DNA of 64,000 nucleotides from Anoxybacteroides tepidamans (GTDB lineage: Bacteria; Bacillota; Bacilli; Bacillales; Anoxybacillaceae). Positions 44,988-53,937 of this stretch are shown one piece after another. The stretch is taken from positions 476,833-540,832 of the forward strand of contig NZ_JACHEP010000001.1 in assembly GCF_014201465.1 (NCBI RefSeq), given 5' to 3'. Within the stretch, counting starts at the first letter, position 1, and each line of letters begins with the position of its first letter. The notes beneath the pieces were generated by a model. The model searched no databases, had not been told where the DNA came from, and was given only the letters and a program-made list of their open reading frames with translations. Both the position numbers and the translations under genes were made by a program.

Positions 44988-45018
44988 GCTTTCTCCTCCT
45001 AGATGTATGTGTATGAAA

Positions 45019-45050
45019 TAAAAAAAGCGCTCACTCCGGACGGAATGAGC
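45019..45050 (-). terminator. Riboswitch-controlled terminator before btuF
   Basis: A 10-bp stem (45029-45038 with 45041-45050) is followed on the minus strand by a T-run (A 45019-45026). It lies 76 bases after the cobalamin aptamer and should form when the ligand is bound. Confidence 0.85.
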
Positions 45051-45125
45051 GGGAAACGACAAAATACGGGAGCATAAAATCCCTCGCCGTTTCGCCATCT
45101 CACTCCCCGAAGATAGGAAACTTAT

Positions 45126-45290
45126 GCAAAAAAGGCAGGTCTACTGACTCATGCTTCACCCTACTTTGAACCTTCCCATACGGCCTTGCCGTACAGTGGT
45201 GACTTCATTTCGTCTGCATTTACAGTTGCGGGGACAGTTCTGGACTTTCACCAGATTCCCTATTAAGTCTTTCCGACACCTTTTTTACTT
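45126..45290 (-). promoter_or_regulatory. Cobalamin riboswitch controlling the btu-cob operon
   Basis: On the minus strand the region contains the conserved core GGGAATCTGGTGAAAGTCC, CCCCGCAACTGTAA, and the B12 box AGTCAGTAGACCTGCC. A P1 helix is visible between AAAAAAGG at the start (45279-45286) and CCTTTTTT at the end (45128-45135). The terminator downstream makes this a transcriptional OFF switch: high cobalamin should stop synthesis of the whole salvage and uptake operon. Confidence 0.95.
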
Positions 45291-45362
45291 TGTATGCAAT
45301 TGTATAAAATAATCGAACAATTGACAGTTATAATATTAAAGGAAGAAGAAGTGTTTGGCAAT

Positions 45363-45396
45363 AAAAAAATGGGGAGCGGCTCATCATCGCTCACCT
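45363..45396 (-). terminator. Terminator of the res operon
   Basis: GGTGAGCG (45396-45389) pairs with CGCTCCCC (45378-45371) apart from one mismatch, followed by T7 on the minus strand. It lies 85 bases after the resE stop. The bases between are non-coding as far as I can see. Confidence 0.75.
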
Positions 45397-45480
45397 CTTA
45401 GCAATTTTTGCAGTTTCACATTTAACCCGTAAACAACCCGAAATACAAAAGTAATCCGCTTTGTCTTTTGCGAGATTCTG

Positions 45481-47268
45481 TTAATGTTTGTTTTCCGGCA
45501 ACGTAAACGTAAACGTTGTACCTTCGCCGAGTTTGCTGTGGACGGTGATCGTTCCTTTGTGCGCTTCGACGATGTTTTTCGCAATCGCAAGGCCCAGTCC
45601 CGTTCCGGAACGGCCGCGGGTGCGCGCTTTATCGGCTTTGTAAAAACGTTCAAACACAAATGGCAAATCATCCTCTGGTATGCCAGAGCCGGAGTCTTGG
45701 ACATGGATCGTCACTGCATCGCCGCTTCGTTCGACAATCACTTTCACCATTCCGTGTTCATTCGTATGGCGAAGCGCATTGTCAATTAAGTTCGTCAACA
45801 CTTGTTCAATTCGGTCTGGATCAATCGTCATATGCATGTCTTCACTACGAAACTCAGCGGATAAATCGATTTCCTTTTCTTTCGCCAGCCCTTGAAATTT
45901 GTGAATAATCCGCTCGATATACGGTCGTAGCTGAACGGTCTCGACATTTAACGTCATATGCCCTGCTTCCATCCGCGCTAAATCCAACAAGTCATTAACA
46001 AGCCGACCCATTCGGAGCGACTCATCATAAATCACTTTCGCCATTTCTTTCTTTTCTTCATCCGTTGCCGCAATATCATCGATGATCGCTTCACTGTACC
46101 CTTGCAGCATCGCAATCGGCGTGCGCAGCTCATGAGACACGTTGGCGATAAAATCTTTGCGCAGCTTATCGAGCCTCCGCTCTTCCGTCATATCGCGCAG
46201 CACAGCGACTGCCCCGCGCACCGCCGTTTGGCTGTAAAGCGGTGTCATTAAAATGACCCACGTCCGTCCTTGCAACGTTACTTCCGCTGCCTGTTCTTGC
46301 TCTTCATTCACTACGCGTGTAAACAAATCTTTTACTTGCGGCGGCAGCGCGGCCATCATTTCTCTTTCGTTTCCTTGTTCAAAATACCATGCTTGCAAAA
46401 ACCGCTCCGCCGGCGGATTCGTAATTAAAATTTCCCCGTCGCGGTTAAACGTAATGACCCCATCGGCCATGCTGCTTAAAATGCTCGCGAGCTGCTCTTT
46501 TTCTTGGTTCAGCGCATTGATATTAAATTGCAGCCGCCTTCCCATTTGATTAAACGCCATCGCCAGCTCGCCGATTTCGTCATGAGTTAAAATCGGCACT
46601 TTCGTATCGAATTTTCCGCGCGCCACTTCAAAAGCGGCTTGGCGCATTTTGCGCAGCGGCGCGGTAATGCGCGTCGATAAAAAAAATGCAAAAACCGTCG
46701 TGAGCACGATCGCGATAAACGCTGCCAGAAAAATAAATTTCGTCGTCTGCTTTGTCGTATCTTCAACTGCTTTTAACGACTGGTAGACAAACACCGCTCC
46801 TTGTTTTCCGTCCGCTGTTAAAAGCGGCACACCGACAATGAGCCATTCGCTATTGCGATCGTTTTGTGCTTGTACGTTCGGCAAGTACGTTTTCTTTTTC
46901 ACTTGCTTTCGCTTCGTGAATGCTTGCTTCAGTTCTTCATCTTTTTCAATGAACGATAACGGCAAGTTGCGAAGCTCGGAATGAGACGGTAAATACCAAT
47001 AATGGGTTTTGTCAACCATGATGATCGCTCTTGACGTATGACCAACTAATGACGAAGCGATGGAGCGAGCAAGCGCTTCATCTTCGTGCTCTTCCATCAC
47101 TTCCGATACTTTCACCGCCAGCTGCGTCAGCTCTTTTTCCGCTTCTTGCACGTGATACGTTTCAAAAAACTTTAACAGCAACATCGTTAACACAAACAAG
47201 ACGCACGACACAAGAAGCAAAATCGTGAACCATAGCTTTCCGACAACGCTTCGCCAAAACCACATCAT
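45481..47268 (-). CDS. resE: Sensor histidine kinase ResE
   Basis: Kinase of the ResDE oxygen- and nitric-oxide-responsive system. The 595-aa product has two membrane helices (about residues 10-30 and 172-192) around an extracytoplasmic sensor domain, a HAMP domain, a PAS domain (about 255-350), the HisKA motif [19 protein letters not shown] with the phospho-acceptor His, then [26 protein letters not shown] and [10 protein letters not shown] of the ATPase domain. The first ATG overlaps the resD stop (ATGA). Confidence 0.96.
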   Translation of the reverse strand: MMWFWRSVVGKLWFTILLLVSCVLFVLTMLLLKFFETYHVQEAEKELTQLAVKVSEVMEEHEDEALARSIASSLVGHTSRAIIMVDKTHYWYLPSHSELRNLPLSFIEKDEELKQAFTKRKQVKKKTYLPNVQAQNDRNSEWLIVGVPLLTADGKQGAVFVYQSLKAVEDTTKQTTKFIFLAAFIAIVLTTVFAFFLSTRITAPLRKMRQAAFEVARGKFDTKVPILTHDEIGELAMAFNQMGRRLQFNINALNQEKEQLASILSSMADGVITFNRDGEILITNPPAERFLQAWYFEQGNEREMMAALPPQVKDLFTRVVNEEQEQAAEVTLQGRTWVILMTPLYSQTAVRGAVAVLRDMTEERRLDKLRKDFIANVSHELRTPIAMLQGYSEAIIDDIAATDEEKKEMAKVIYDESLRMGRLVNDLLDLARMEAGHMTLNVETVQLRPYIERIIHKFQGLAKEKEIDLSAEFRSEDMHMTIDPDRIEQVLTNLIDNALRHTNEHGMVKVIVERSGDAVTIHVQDSGSGIPEDDLPFVFERFYKADKARTRGRSGTGLGLAIAKNIVEAHKGTITVHSKLGEGTTFTFTLPENKH

Positions 47269-47984
47269 TCGTTCACAACCTCAAATTTATAGCCAACTCC
47301 CCAAACGGTCACAATCATTTTCGCCGCTGTTGGCGAAACTTTATTTAATTTTTCACGGAGCCGCTTAATATGCGTGTCGACCGTCCGCAAATCGCCAAAA
47401 AATTCGTAATGCCATACTTCTTTTAACAGCTGCTCGCGGTCAAATACTTTATCTGGCGATTTCGCTAAAAACAAAAGCAATTCATATTCTTTCGGCGTCA
47501 AGTTCACTTCTTTTCCATCGGCCGTCACACGATGGGCGTCATTATCAATTGTTAAATGCGGAAATACGAGCACATCTTTCGCCGTCGTATCCGCCTGAAT
47601 ATATGTTGCATTCGCCGTGCGGCGCAACAATGCTTTTACGCGCAATACAACTTCGCGAGGGCTGAACGGTTTGACGATATAATCGTCCGTCCCCGCTTCA
47701 AATCCTTGCACGCGGTTCGCTTCTTCGCCTTTTGCTGTTAACATAATGATCGGCGTCGCTTTCTTTTCGCGAATTTCTTTACATACTTCTACTCCGTCTT
47801 TGCCCGGCAGCATTAAATCGAGCAAAATTAAATCATAATCGGTTTCCAACGCTTTTTTGAGCGCATCATCTCCATTATCTGCCTCTTCAATCGCATATTC
47901 TTCGCGCTCTAAATACATTTTTAATAAGCGACGAATGCGTTCTTCGTCATCGACTACTAAAATTTTCACTTGTTTATCCACCAT
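47265..47984 (-). CDS. resD: Response regulator ResD
   Basis: OmpR/PhoB-type activator of respiration genes. The 239-aa product has a receiver domain with DDEE (about residues 12-15), the phospho-acceptor Asp in LLDLMLPG, Thr in MLTAKGEE and Lys in VKPFSPRE, and a C-terminal winged helix ([26 protein letters not shown]...[14 protein letters not shown]). GGGAGGATG precedes ATG 47984. It overlaps resE by four bases. In B. subtilis ResD activates resA; see the insertion there. Confidence 0.97.
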   Translation of the reverse strand: MVDKQVKILVVDDEERIRRLLKMYLEREEYAIEEADNGDDALKKALETDYDLILLDLMLPGKDGVEVCKEIREKKATPIIMLTAKGEEANRVQGFEAGTDDYIVKPFSPREVVLRVKALLRRTANATYIQADTTAKDVLVFPHLTIDNDAHRVTADGKEVNLTPKEYELLLFLAKSPDKVFDREQLLKEVWHYEFFGDLRTVDTHIKRLREKLNKVSPTAAKMIVTVWGVGYKFEVVNE

Positions 47985-48052
47985 ATGAACATCCTCCCTT
48001 GCTCACTATTTTACAAAAATGCGGTGATTTTATCTACCTTATTTCCATAACA

Positions 48053-48088
48053 AAAGGATGTCCCATAAAAAGCGAGACATCCCCTTTT
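48053..48088 (-). terminator. Hairpin between resC and resD
   Basis: GGATGTC (48056-48062) pairs with GACATCC (48076-48082), flanked by AAAA on the left and T7 on the right. On the minus strand only a short T tract follows, so termination may be partial, leaving resDE expression linked to resABC. Confidence 0.5.
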
Positions 48089-48089
48089 T

Positions 48090-49274
48090 TTACATACCAG
48101 CATACGAATGCAAGCCGGCGATCACCAAGTTGACTGCAACAAGGTTAAACATGATGATCGCAAAACCGATGACCGCAAGCCATGCTGATTTTTCCCCATG
48201 CCATCCTTTCGATAAACGAAGGTGTAAAAACGCCGCATAAAACAGCCACGTAATGAGCGCCCATACTTCTTTCGGGTCCCAGCCCCAGAAGCGCGTCCAC
48301 GCAATTTGCGCCCAAATCATCGCGAAAATAAGCGCTCCGAGCGTAAACACCGGAAACCCGATCGCCACCGCACGATAACTAATTTCATCTGTTAAATCTA
48401 AATTGACGTTTTTCACAAGCGGCTGAAGAGCGGCGGCCACGCGCTTGCGCAACACAAGTCGGAACAACAAATAAAGCACCGCTCCGCCAAACAACGACCA
48501 AATGACGGTATTTAACCTTTTCGCATTAATGATCGCTGGCATTTCGGCAAGCGGTTGAAAACGGTCAGCGCTTTCTTTCTCTAACTGTCCTTGATTCGGG
48601 CCGACGAGTGCTGGCATATTATAGATTACTTCTTTTTCCATGCCGTTTTTGTCAATCCATTTAAACTTCGCCTCATAACCAGCGATGCTAAACGCGCTCG
48701 AAACAGCGACAAAACCGAGCGTCGTAATCAAACAAAACAGCACAAACTCCAACCAAAACGTGCGCTTGCTCGGCTTCGATTGATCGACGGCACGAATTAA
48801 ATAAATGAGCCCTGCCGCAAAACTAACCGCCAAAATCGCTTCTCCAGCGGCCGCTGTCGTCACATGGATCTTCAACCAGTCACTCTGTAACGCCGGAATA
48901 AGCGGCGTAATCTCGCGCGGGAACATGCTGGCATAAGCGATGATGAGCAATGCGATCGGCAATGTGAACAATCCGAGCACACTTGTTTTATAAATGAAAT
49001 AAATAATAATAAATGCCGCAACAAGCATCATTCCGAAAAAGGTGGTATACTCAAATAAGTTGCTGACCGGCGCATGCCCCGCCGCAATCCACCTTAAAAT
49101 AAAATACCCTAATTGGGAAATAAATCCAGAAATCGTAACCGTAATCCCAATCGTTGCCCAACGGCTCGTGCGCGATGCTCCTTTTTTATCGCGAATCGTG
49201 CCGCCAAAAAAGAGCGTTCCAATCAAATATAGAACAAATGCGATATATAGCAATGTGCTACTGAGTTGCACCAT
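48090..49274 (-). CDS. resC: Cytochrome c biogenesis protein ResC (CcsA/CcsB family)
   Basis: Haem-handling membrane protein that acts with ResB to attach haem to apocytochrome c. The 394-aa product has eight or so helices and the tryptophan-rich motif [23 protein letters not shown] (near residue 313), with conserved His residues in HVTTAAAGE and [20 protein letters not shown] precedes ATG 49274. It overlaps resB by 17 bases. Confidence 0.96.
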   Translation of the reverse strand: MVQLSSTLLYIAFVLYLIGTLFFGGTIRDKKGASRTSRWATIGITVTISGFISQLGYFILRWIAAGHAPVSNLFEYTTFFGMMLVAAFIIIYFIYKTSVLGLFTLPIALLIIAYASMFPREITPLIPALQSDWLKIHVTTAAAGEAILAVSFAAGLIYLIRAVDQSKPSKRTFWLEFVLFCLITTLGFVAVSSAFSIAGYEAKFKWIDKNGMEKEVIYNMPALVGPNQGQLEKESADRFQPLAEMPAIINAKRLNTVIWSLFGGAVLYLLFRLVLRKRVAAALQPLVKNVNLDLTDEISYRAVAIGFPVFTLGALIFAMIWAQIAWTRFWGWDPKEVWALITWLFYAAFLHLRLSKGWHGEKSAWLAVIGFAIIMFNLVAVNLVIAGLHSYAGM

Positions 49275-50913
49275 GCTCGTTTCCTCCTTGCGCTGCTTTC
49301 TTCTTCATTTCAGCCTGATCGACCGGCATCGCTAACCCCGTTCCTTCGATGATCGATTTAATTTCATTTTTTAATCCGAACCAGTTTTTATTCGTATGGG
49401 CGGCAAGCCATACTTCCCCGTTTACTTGCTTAAGCCAAATGCGGCGATGGTTCCAATACATTCCTTGAATAACACCAATCATAAAAATCGTTCCGCCCAC
49501 GCCTAAAATCCATAACGTAAAATCACGGCGCACCGTTAAAGCGGATACATTTCTCGTTTCGATGCCAGCAAACGCCATTTTGTACTTGTTGTTGCCAAAC
49601 GGCTCAATCGTCTGGCGGATCGCTACGAAACTCACTTCCCCTTTTGGCTTGTCTGGTGCGTACATTTTAAAAACGAACGCTGGATTGTTCGGAATTTTTG
49701 TTTTCGTCGCCGGATTGCCGTCGTTATCAAAATAAAAATCAGGAAAATAGCTGAGCAGCTCCACCCGATATCCTTTTCCCAAGTTGTAAGAAGACGTCGG
49801 ATTGCGCAGATCGACCGTCACCGTTCCAAATGATGTCCCCGTTTTTTTGTCGATGAGCTGAAACGACATTTTGCTTAGTTCATTCAATTTAAAATCAACT
49901 TGGTAAAGCGCATAATGATCATATTTTAACGGATCGTTCACACGAATCTTATATTCTTTTACTTTTTGTAATTTCGGCTCATCTCCCGGGATGACTGGAC
50001 CGACACGCTTATATAAAACGGCATTCGTCTGGTATGTTTTGGCGACCATACCGCTGCCGACACGGTCAATCGCTGCATTAAACACTTCGTTTTCTTTCCC
50101 TTTTTCGTACGTTTCAAAAATAAACTTTTCGTTTTTCAAAAAATATTTCCCGTTTGTTCCCGGAATTTCTTTCGTTTCACCTTCGCGAATCCAGAGCACT
50201 TTATCGACGTACATTCCAGGCACAAAGCGAAGCATCGCCCCGATTAAAAAAATGATTAAGCCAATATGATTGACATACGGGCCCCATCGCGAAAAGCGCC
50301 CTTTTTCGGCGAGAATGTTACCGTTTTCTTCGCGGATGTGATAGCGGCGCTTCGCTAGACGCTCCTTCACCGTTTCGAAAAGGCGCTCATCGTTCACATT
50401 CGTTATGCTGAACAAGCGCTGGCGGCGCAAAAAGGTTTCATGACGCACCACTCCTTGATTGTTCAGCGCGCGATAAAGCGGAATCACCCGGTCTAAGCTG
50501 CAAATGACGAGCGAAACGCCGATTGAGGCAAGCAACAGCATGTACCACCATGAACCGTATAAATTGTTGAACCCGAGCTCATAATATAATTTTCCTGCCC
50601 ACCCGTACTGATCTTCATAATATTGGGCCGGTGTTACGTTCGGCGGCAAATACATTTCTTGTGGAAAAATCGTGCCGATTGCCGACGCAATGAGCGTAAT
50701 GACAATGAGCCATACGCCGACTTTAACAGATGAGAAAAAATTCCAAATTTTATCTATGATCGTTTTGTTATACGTTTGGGAACGCCGCGCGCTTCCTTCA
50801 TACCGCATATCCAATAGCGGCTTTGTCGTTTCTTCAATCGGCTTCCCGCATGATTCGCAAAAAGCAGTGCCATATGGATTGACGTGACCACATTCGCATT
50901 TTACTTGTTCCAT
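49258..50913 (-). CDS. resB: Cytochrome c biogenesis protein ResB
   Basis: Partner of ResC in cytochrome c maturation. The 551-aa product begins with a zinc-ribbon-like segment ([18 protein letters not shown], residues 6-23), then [19 protein letters not shown], three N-terminal membrane helices, a large extracytoplasmic domain (about 250-450) and a final helix near residue 465. Sequence and length closely match B. subtilis ResB. GTAGGGAG precedes ATG 50913. Confidence 0.96.
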   Translation of the reverse strand: MEQVKCECGHVNPYGTAFCESCGKPIEETTKPLLDMRYEGSARRSQTYNKTIIDKIWNFFSSVKVGVWLIVITLIASAIGTIFPQEMYLPPNVTPAQYYEDQYGWAGKLYYELGFNNLYGSWWYMLLLASIGVSLVICSLDRVIPLYRALNNQGVVRHETFLRRQRLFSITNVNDERLFETVKERLAKRRYHIREENGNILAEKGRFSRWGPYVNHIGLIIFLIGAMLRFVPGMYVDKVLWIREGETKEIPGTNGKYFLKNEKFIFETYEKGKENEVFNAAIDRVGSGMVAKTYQTNAVLYKRVGPVIPGDEPKLQKVKEYKIRVNDPLKYDHYALYQVDFKLNELSKMSFQLIDKKTGTSFGTVTVDLRNPTSSYNLGKGYRVELLSYFPDFYFDNDGNPATKTKIPNNPAFVFKMYAPDKPKGEVSFVAIRQTIEPFGNNKYKMAFAGIETRNVSALTVRRDFTLWILGVGGTIFMIGVIQGMYWNHRRIWLKQVNGEVWLAAHTNKNWFGLKNEIKSIIEGTGLAMPVDQAEMKKKAAQGGNEHGATQ

Positions 50914-50925
50914 AACAAAAACTCC

Positions 50926-51447
50926 CTACGGTTTAATGCTTTCCATATACTGTTTGACCATCTCTTCTGTCATCGTTCCAGTAATAATTTGTTTAATTTT
51001 TCCATCTTTATCAATTAAAAACGTCGTTGGCAGCGGGTTGATTTCATAGGCGTTCATCACTTGGTCTTCGCGGTCAATGACAACCGGAAACGTCAGTCCG
51101 AACCGGTCGACAAATTTTTGCACGCTTAATTTCGGTTCGCCGACATTGACCGCCAACACTTCAACCCCTTGTTTTTTATAGACCGCATATTGTCGGTTAA
51201 TATACGGCATTTCTTTTTCGCACGGCTTGCACCACGTTCCCCAGAAGTTCAAAAATACCCCTTTGCCACGGTAATCGGAGAGGCGGTGCGTTTTTCCGTT
51301 TAGATCCGTCAGCACGAAATCCGGGGCAGTCGCACCGACTTTAATGTCCGTTTTTTCCGCAAAAATGCTTGAATAAATCGTATAACCGACGGCGCTCAAC
51401 AACAACAATAAAATAACCGTACGCACAACAAGTCGCTGTTTTTTCAT
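50926..51447 (-). CDS. resA: Thiol-disulfide oxidoreductase ResA
   Basis: Membrane-anchored extracytoplasmic thioredoxin that reduces the cysteines of apocytochrome c. The 173-aa product has an N-terminal anchor (residues 8-27), the active site WGTWCKPCEKE and the cis-Pro segment PLPTTFLIDKDG. I chose ATG 51447, the first codon of native sequence (MKKQRLVV); the adjacent upstream ATG at 51450 and further in-frame codons belong to the inserted element. No good ribosome-binding site remains next to either ATG, so translation may be weak. Confidence 0.9.
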   Translation of the reverse strand: MKKQRLVVRTVILLLLLSAVGYTIYSSIFAEKTDIKVGATAPDFVLTDLNGKTHRLSDYRGKGVFLNFWGTWCKPCEKEMPYINRQYAVYKKQGVEVLAVNVGEPKLSVQKFVDRFGLTFPVVIDREDQVMNAYEINPLPTTFLIDKDGKIKQIITGTMTEEMVKQYMESIKP

Positions 51448-51464
51448 CATCTTTGGCGAGGAGA

Positions 51465-51499
51465 CCCCCACTTCACCGACCAAAGGGAGGAAGTGGGGG
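51465..51499 (+). repeat. Left-end hairpin of the IS605-like element
   Basis: A perfect 9-bp inverted repeat (51465-51473 with 51491-51499) with a 17-base loop, 18 bases inside the left boundary. Its arm sequence recurs at the right end. Confidence 0.8.
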
Positions 51500-51540
51500 A
51501 GGAATCGCCCATCCTCCTTTCTTTTGTATATAATATAATA

Positions 51541-51848
51541 AGAATGTGGAGAAAACCGTTGTATCAAGACACTCCAATCCCCGTTACTCGATGTAGGGAG
51601 TTGGTTGCAGGAAACGTTGCAACCGTAAACAATAGAGCGTACATCCGTCTGTTGTGCGTGGAAGTCAAGTACTGCCTACAGACATGCCGAGCCACTCGGT
51701 AGCGATATAGGCATGACCTATGTCGTTGGGTAGTCGTCAACCTGCCCCTAATGCAACCCCAAGTCAAGGAAGGAGATTGATGCCCGTTCGCACTTCTGGG
51801 GAGTTGCAGGCCTCCACTTCAAGCGTTAGCTAAGTGGGGGTAGTTGAC
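51541..51848 (+). ncRNA. Candidate omegaRNA-like structured RNA
   Basis: The interior folds on paper into several nested helices: GGTTGCA/TGCAACC (51603-51609, 51618-51624), CCGAG/CTCGG and GCCTA/TAGGC around 51675-51711, and a long-range TGCAAC/GTTGCA pairing (51752-51757, 51803-51808) next to CCCC/GGGG, then the right-end hairpin. This position and density fit the right-end guide RNA of TnpB-carrying elements. If so, the guide would be the flanking bases from 51849. A TATAAT near 51527 could drive it. No TnpB is encoded here. Ends are approximate. Confidence 0.45.
51811..51840 (+). repeat. Right-end hairpin of the IS605-like element
   Basis: CCTCCACTT (51811-51819) pairs with AAGTGGGGG (51832-51840) with one G-T pair, eight bases inside the right boundary. 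Confidence 0.75.
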
Positions 51849-51893
51849 CCCTCTAACTCTCCCAAAAAGAAAGATATACCCTCTACCATTATA
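51849..51893 (-). promoter_or_regulatory. Displaced native resA promoter and leader
   Basis: On the minus strand TATAAT (51893-51888) is followed by about 30 bases containing GGGAGAG (51864-51858), ending at the element. In the uninterrupted site this would place the ribosome-binding site about ten bases before the resA ATG. The -35 region is poor, as expected for an activator-dependent promoter. TTGTGTGACAA-like sequence near 51932 could be a ResD site, but this is weak. The rest of 51894-51954 shows nothing else. Confidence 0.55.
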
Positions 51894-51954
51894 GCAATAT
51901 CTACTATGGATATAATGAAAATTATATGAATGTTGTGTGACAATTGAGAAATAT

Positions 51955-52692
51955 TTACTTTAGAGCATGTCTTCCCGATAATGCAAGCGCGCGAAGCTGT
52001 TTTACTTCGTGCGGCGACAACTCACGGTAATCGCCAGGGTTCAGTCCTTTTAAATCAAGAAACGCATAACGTTCCCGCTTCAATTTCATCACTTGGCAGC
52101 CGATCGCTTCAAACATGCGGCGCACTTGGCGGTTACGTCCTTCATGAATGCGAATTTCCATAATCGCTGTTTTCTTTCGCTTGTCAAGCGAAAGCATTTT
52201 CACTTTTGCCGGCGCGGTCATTCCATCTTCGAGCATGATCCCTTTTTCGAGTTGTTTGAGCTGCTCACGTGTCGGAATGCCTTTTACTTTTGCTACATAC
52301 ACTTTTTCAATTTCATAGCGGGGATGCATCAAAAGATTCGCAAAATCGCCATCGTTTGTCAACAATAACAGCCCCGACGTATCGTAATCAAGCCGTCCGA
52401 TCGGGTAAATGCGTTGGTTAAGATCTTTAAAAAAATCCGTGACGACTTTCCGCCCTTTGTCATCTTTCACGCTAGAGATGACACCGCGCGGCTTATAAAG
52501 AAGGTAATAGACCGGCTCTTCTCTTTCGACCGGAATCCCTTCCACTTCGATTTTATCTTGCGGACCGACTTTAACGCCAAGCTCGGTCACGATTTTGCCG
52601 TTGACTGTCACTTTTCCTTGTAAAATCAGCTCTTCTGCTTTTCTTCGCGATGCGATTCCAGCACGAGCGATCACTTTTTGCAATCGTTCCAT
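51955..52692 (-). CDS. rluB: Ribosomal large-subunit pseudouridine synthase RluB
   Basis: Makes pseudouridine in 23S rRNA. The 245-aa product has an N-terminal S4 domain (MERLQKVIARAGIASRRKAEELI), then the RsuA-family core with KPRGVISS, the catalytic Asp in IGRLDYDTSGLLLLTNDG and HEGRNRQVRRMFE. ATG 52692 is chosen because GAAGAGGTG directly precedes it; the longer upstream frame has no family similarity. In B. subtilis this gene (ypuL) likewise lies between spmB and resA. Confidence 0.95.
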   Translation of the reverse strand: MERLQKVIARAGIASRRKAEELILQGKVTVNGKIVTELGVKVGPQDKIEVEGIPVEREEPVYYLLYKPRGVISSVKDDKGRKVVTDFFKDLNQRIYPIGRLDYDTSGLLLLTNDGDFANLLMHPRYEIEKVYVAKVKGIPTREQLKQLEKGIMLEDGMTAPAKVKMLSLDKRKKTAIMEIRIHEGRNRQVRRMFEAIGCQVMKLKRERYAFLDLKGLNPGDYRELSPHEVKQLRALALSGRHALK

Positions 52693-52784
52693 CGTTTTCA
52701 CCTCTTCACTCATCTTACTCTTTTCGACATAAAGATACAAGCATACGACACTATTTTTTATCATACCTTTCTTTATTTCAACAA

Positions 52785-52810
52785 ACAAAAAAGCAACCAA
52801 AACCGGTTGC
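52785..52810 (-). terminator. Terminator of dacB-spmA-spmB
   Basis: GCAACC pairs with GGTTGC around a 6-base loop, followed by T6 on the minus strand. It begins directly after the spmB stop codon. Confidence 0.75.
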
Positions 52811-53347
52811 CTACTTTCCAAATACAAGCAATACAATTAAAAAGGAAACGATAAAGCTTAAGATGTCGGCTAAAACGCCGACTTTCAACGCATCACCCAT
52901 CTTTTTGATGCCGACAGCGCCGAAGTAAACGGTTAAGACGTACAACGTTGTTTCCGTGCTGCCTTGAATCGTCGCGGCAAGCCTGCCGATAAATGAATCC
53001 GGGCCATATGTCGCAATTAAATCAGTTGTCATTCCTAAAGCGGCCGTGCCGGAAATGGTGCGCATCATCGCCAGCGGCACAACTTCAGCCGGAAGGCCAA
53101 CCGCTTCAGCCATCGGTTTGACAAACCCGATCATATAATCAAGCGCTCCGGAAGCACGAAAAATCGACACCGACACAAGCATCCCCACTAAATATGGGAT
53201 AATTGAAAATGCAATGTGAATGCCTTCTTTTCCCCCTTCGACGAACGATTCATAAGTCGGCACTTTTTTCCACGTTCCGTACAGAAGAATGAAACCGATT
53301 ATCGCCGGAATAAGCCAAAGCGAAATTGATTGAACGATTCCCATCAT
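52811..53347 (-). CDS. spmB: Spore maturation protein SpmB
   Basis: With SpmA and DacB, needed for normal dehydration of the spore core. The 178-aa membrane protein (Gate-domain family) contains PTYESFVEGGKEGI and GPDSFIGRLAATIQGSTETT. ATG 53347 gives exactly the B. subtilis length, follows GAGGTGG, and overlaps the spmA stop as ATGA. Confidence 0.95.
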   Translation of the reverse strand: MMGIVQSISLWLIPAIIGFILLYGTWKKVPTYESFVEGGKEGIHIAFSIIPYLVGMLVSVSIFRASGALDYMIGFVKPMAEAVGLPAEVVPLAMMRTISGTAALGMTTDLIATYGPDSFIGRLAATIQGSTETTLYVLTVYFGAVGIKKMGDALKVGVLADILSFIVSFLIVLLVFGK

Positions 53348-53937
53348 CGCTTTCCACCTCGCGTTCGTTTCCAATAATAATACCGGTCAATGAAAATCGC
53401 CCCAATGGTGGAAATGGCGGAAGCAACAAACGTCGTACCGATAATTTCGCCCGGTGCCATCGATTCGTATGTCATGCGAATCGAAATAACCGTTGCAGGA
53501 ATGAGTGTAATTCCGGACGTATTCATCGCTAAAAATGTGATCATCGAGCGGCTTGCCGTATCTTGATCGCCGTTCAGTTTTTTCAACTCTTCCATCGCTT
53601 TAATCCCCATTGGGGTTGCGGCATTACCAAGTCCAAACATATTGGCGATCATATTGGAAACGATGTAGCCTAACGCCGGATGATTGGCCGGCACTTCCGG
53701 AAACAGGTAGCGCACGAGCGGCTTGCACAAATGAGCGAGCTTATCAAGCAATCCGGCGTCTTCAGCAATTTTCATCAAGCCGAGCCAAAACACTAAAATA
53801 CTGATCATTCCTATACCGATGGTAACGGCTTCTTTTGCCCCTTTAAATACAGCTTCGTTCACTTCATTGATTGTGCCGTTCGCAGCCGCAAAGACAATTC
53901 CGACAAGCGCCATGATCGCCCAAATCAGATTAACCAT
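53344..53937 (-). CDS. spmA: Spore maturation protein SpmA
   Basis: The 197-aa membrane protein contains the Gate-domain segment NEAVFKGAKEAVTI, the family core FGLGNAATPMGIKAMEEL and AMNTSGITLIPATVISIRM. It probably pairs with SpmB to form a transporter-like complex. ATG 53937 (MVNLIWAIMA) is preferred to an upstream GTG because it is the conserved beginning. It overlaps dacB by eight bases. Confidence 0.94.
   Translation of the reverse strand: MVNLIWAIMALVGIVFAAANGTINEVNEAVFKGAKEAVTIGIGMISILVFWLGLMKIAEDAGLLDKLAHLCKPLVRYLFPEVPANHPALGYIVSNMIANMFGLGNAATPMGIKAMEELKKLNGDQDTASRSMITFLAMNTSGITLIPATVISIRMTYESMAPGEIIGTTFVASAISTIGAIFIDRYYYWKRTRGGKR

Larger units (their letters stand above)
51448..51848 (+). 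mobile_element. IS200/IS605-like non-autonomous element inserted at the resA start codon
   Basis: A 401-bp segment bounded on the left by TTCAT (51443-51447) and ending TTGAC (51844-51848). Both ends carry subterminal hairpins with the same arm, CCCCCACTT/AAGTGGGGG, the hallmark of Y1-transposase elements, and no target duplication is seen. No tnpA or tnpB frame survives; only a possible 37-residue tnpB-like tail (51720-51833, ending ELQASTSSVS). Removing the segment joins a perfect -10, a GGGAGAG site and the resA ATG at normal spacing. Exact ends are inferred. Confidence 0.7.

Noticed and set aside
45384-45704. Minus-strand 106-residue frame at the end of resE
   Set aside because: Out-of-frame shadow of the resE ATPase domain; basic, low-complexity composition.
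51448-51567. 40-residue N-terminal extension of ResA
   Set aside because: The extra residues come from the inserted element, not from resA. An in-frame start there is possible in practice, but it is not the native start.
51493-51702. Plus-strand 69-residue frame inside the IS605-like element
   Set aside because: No similarity to TnpA or TnpB, and it crosses the helices of the structured RNA; more likely non-coding.
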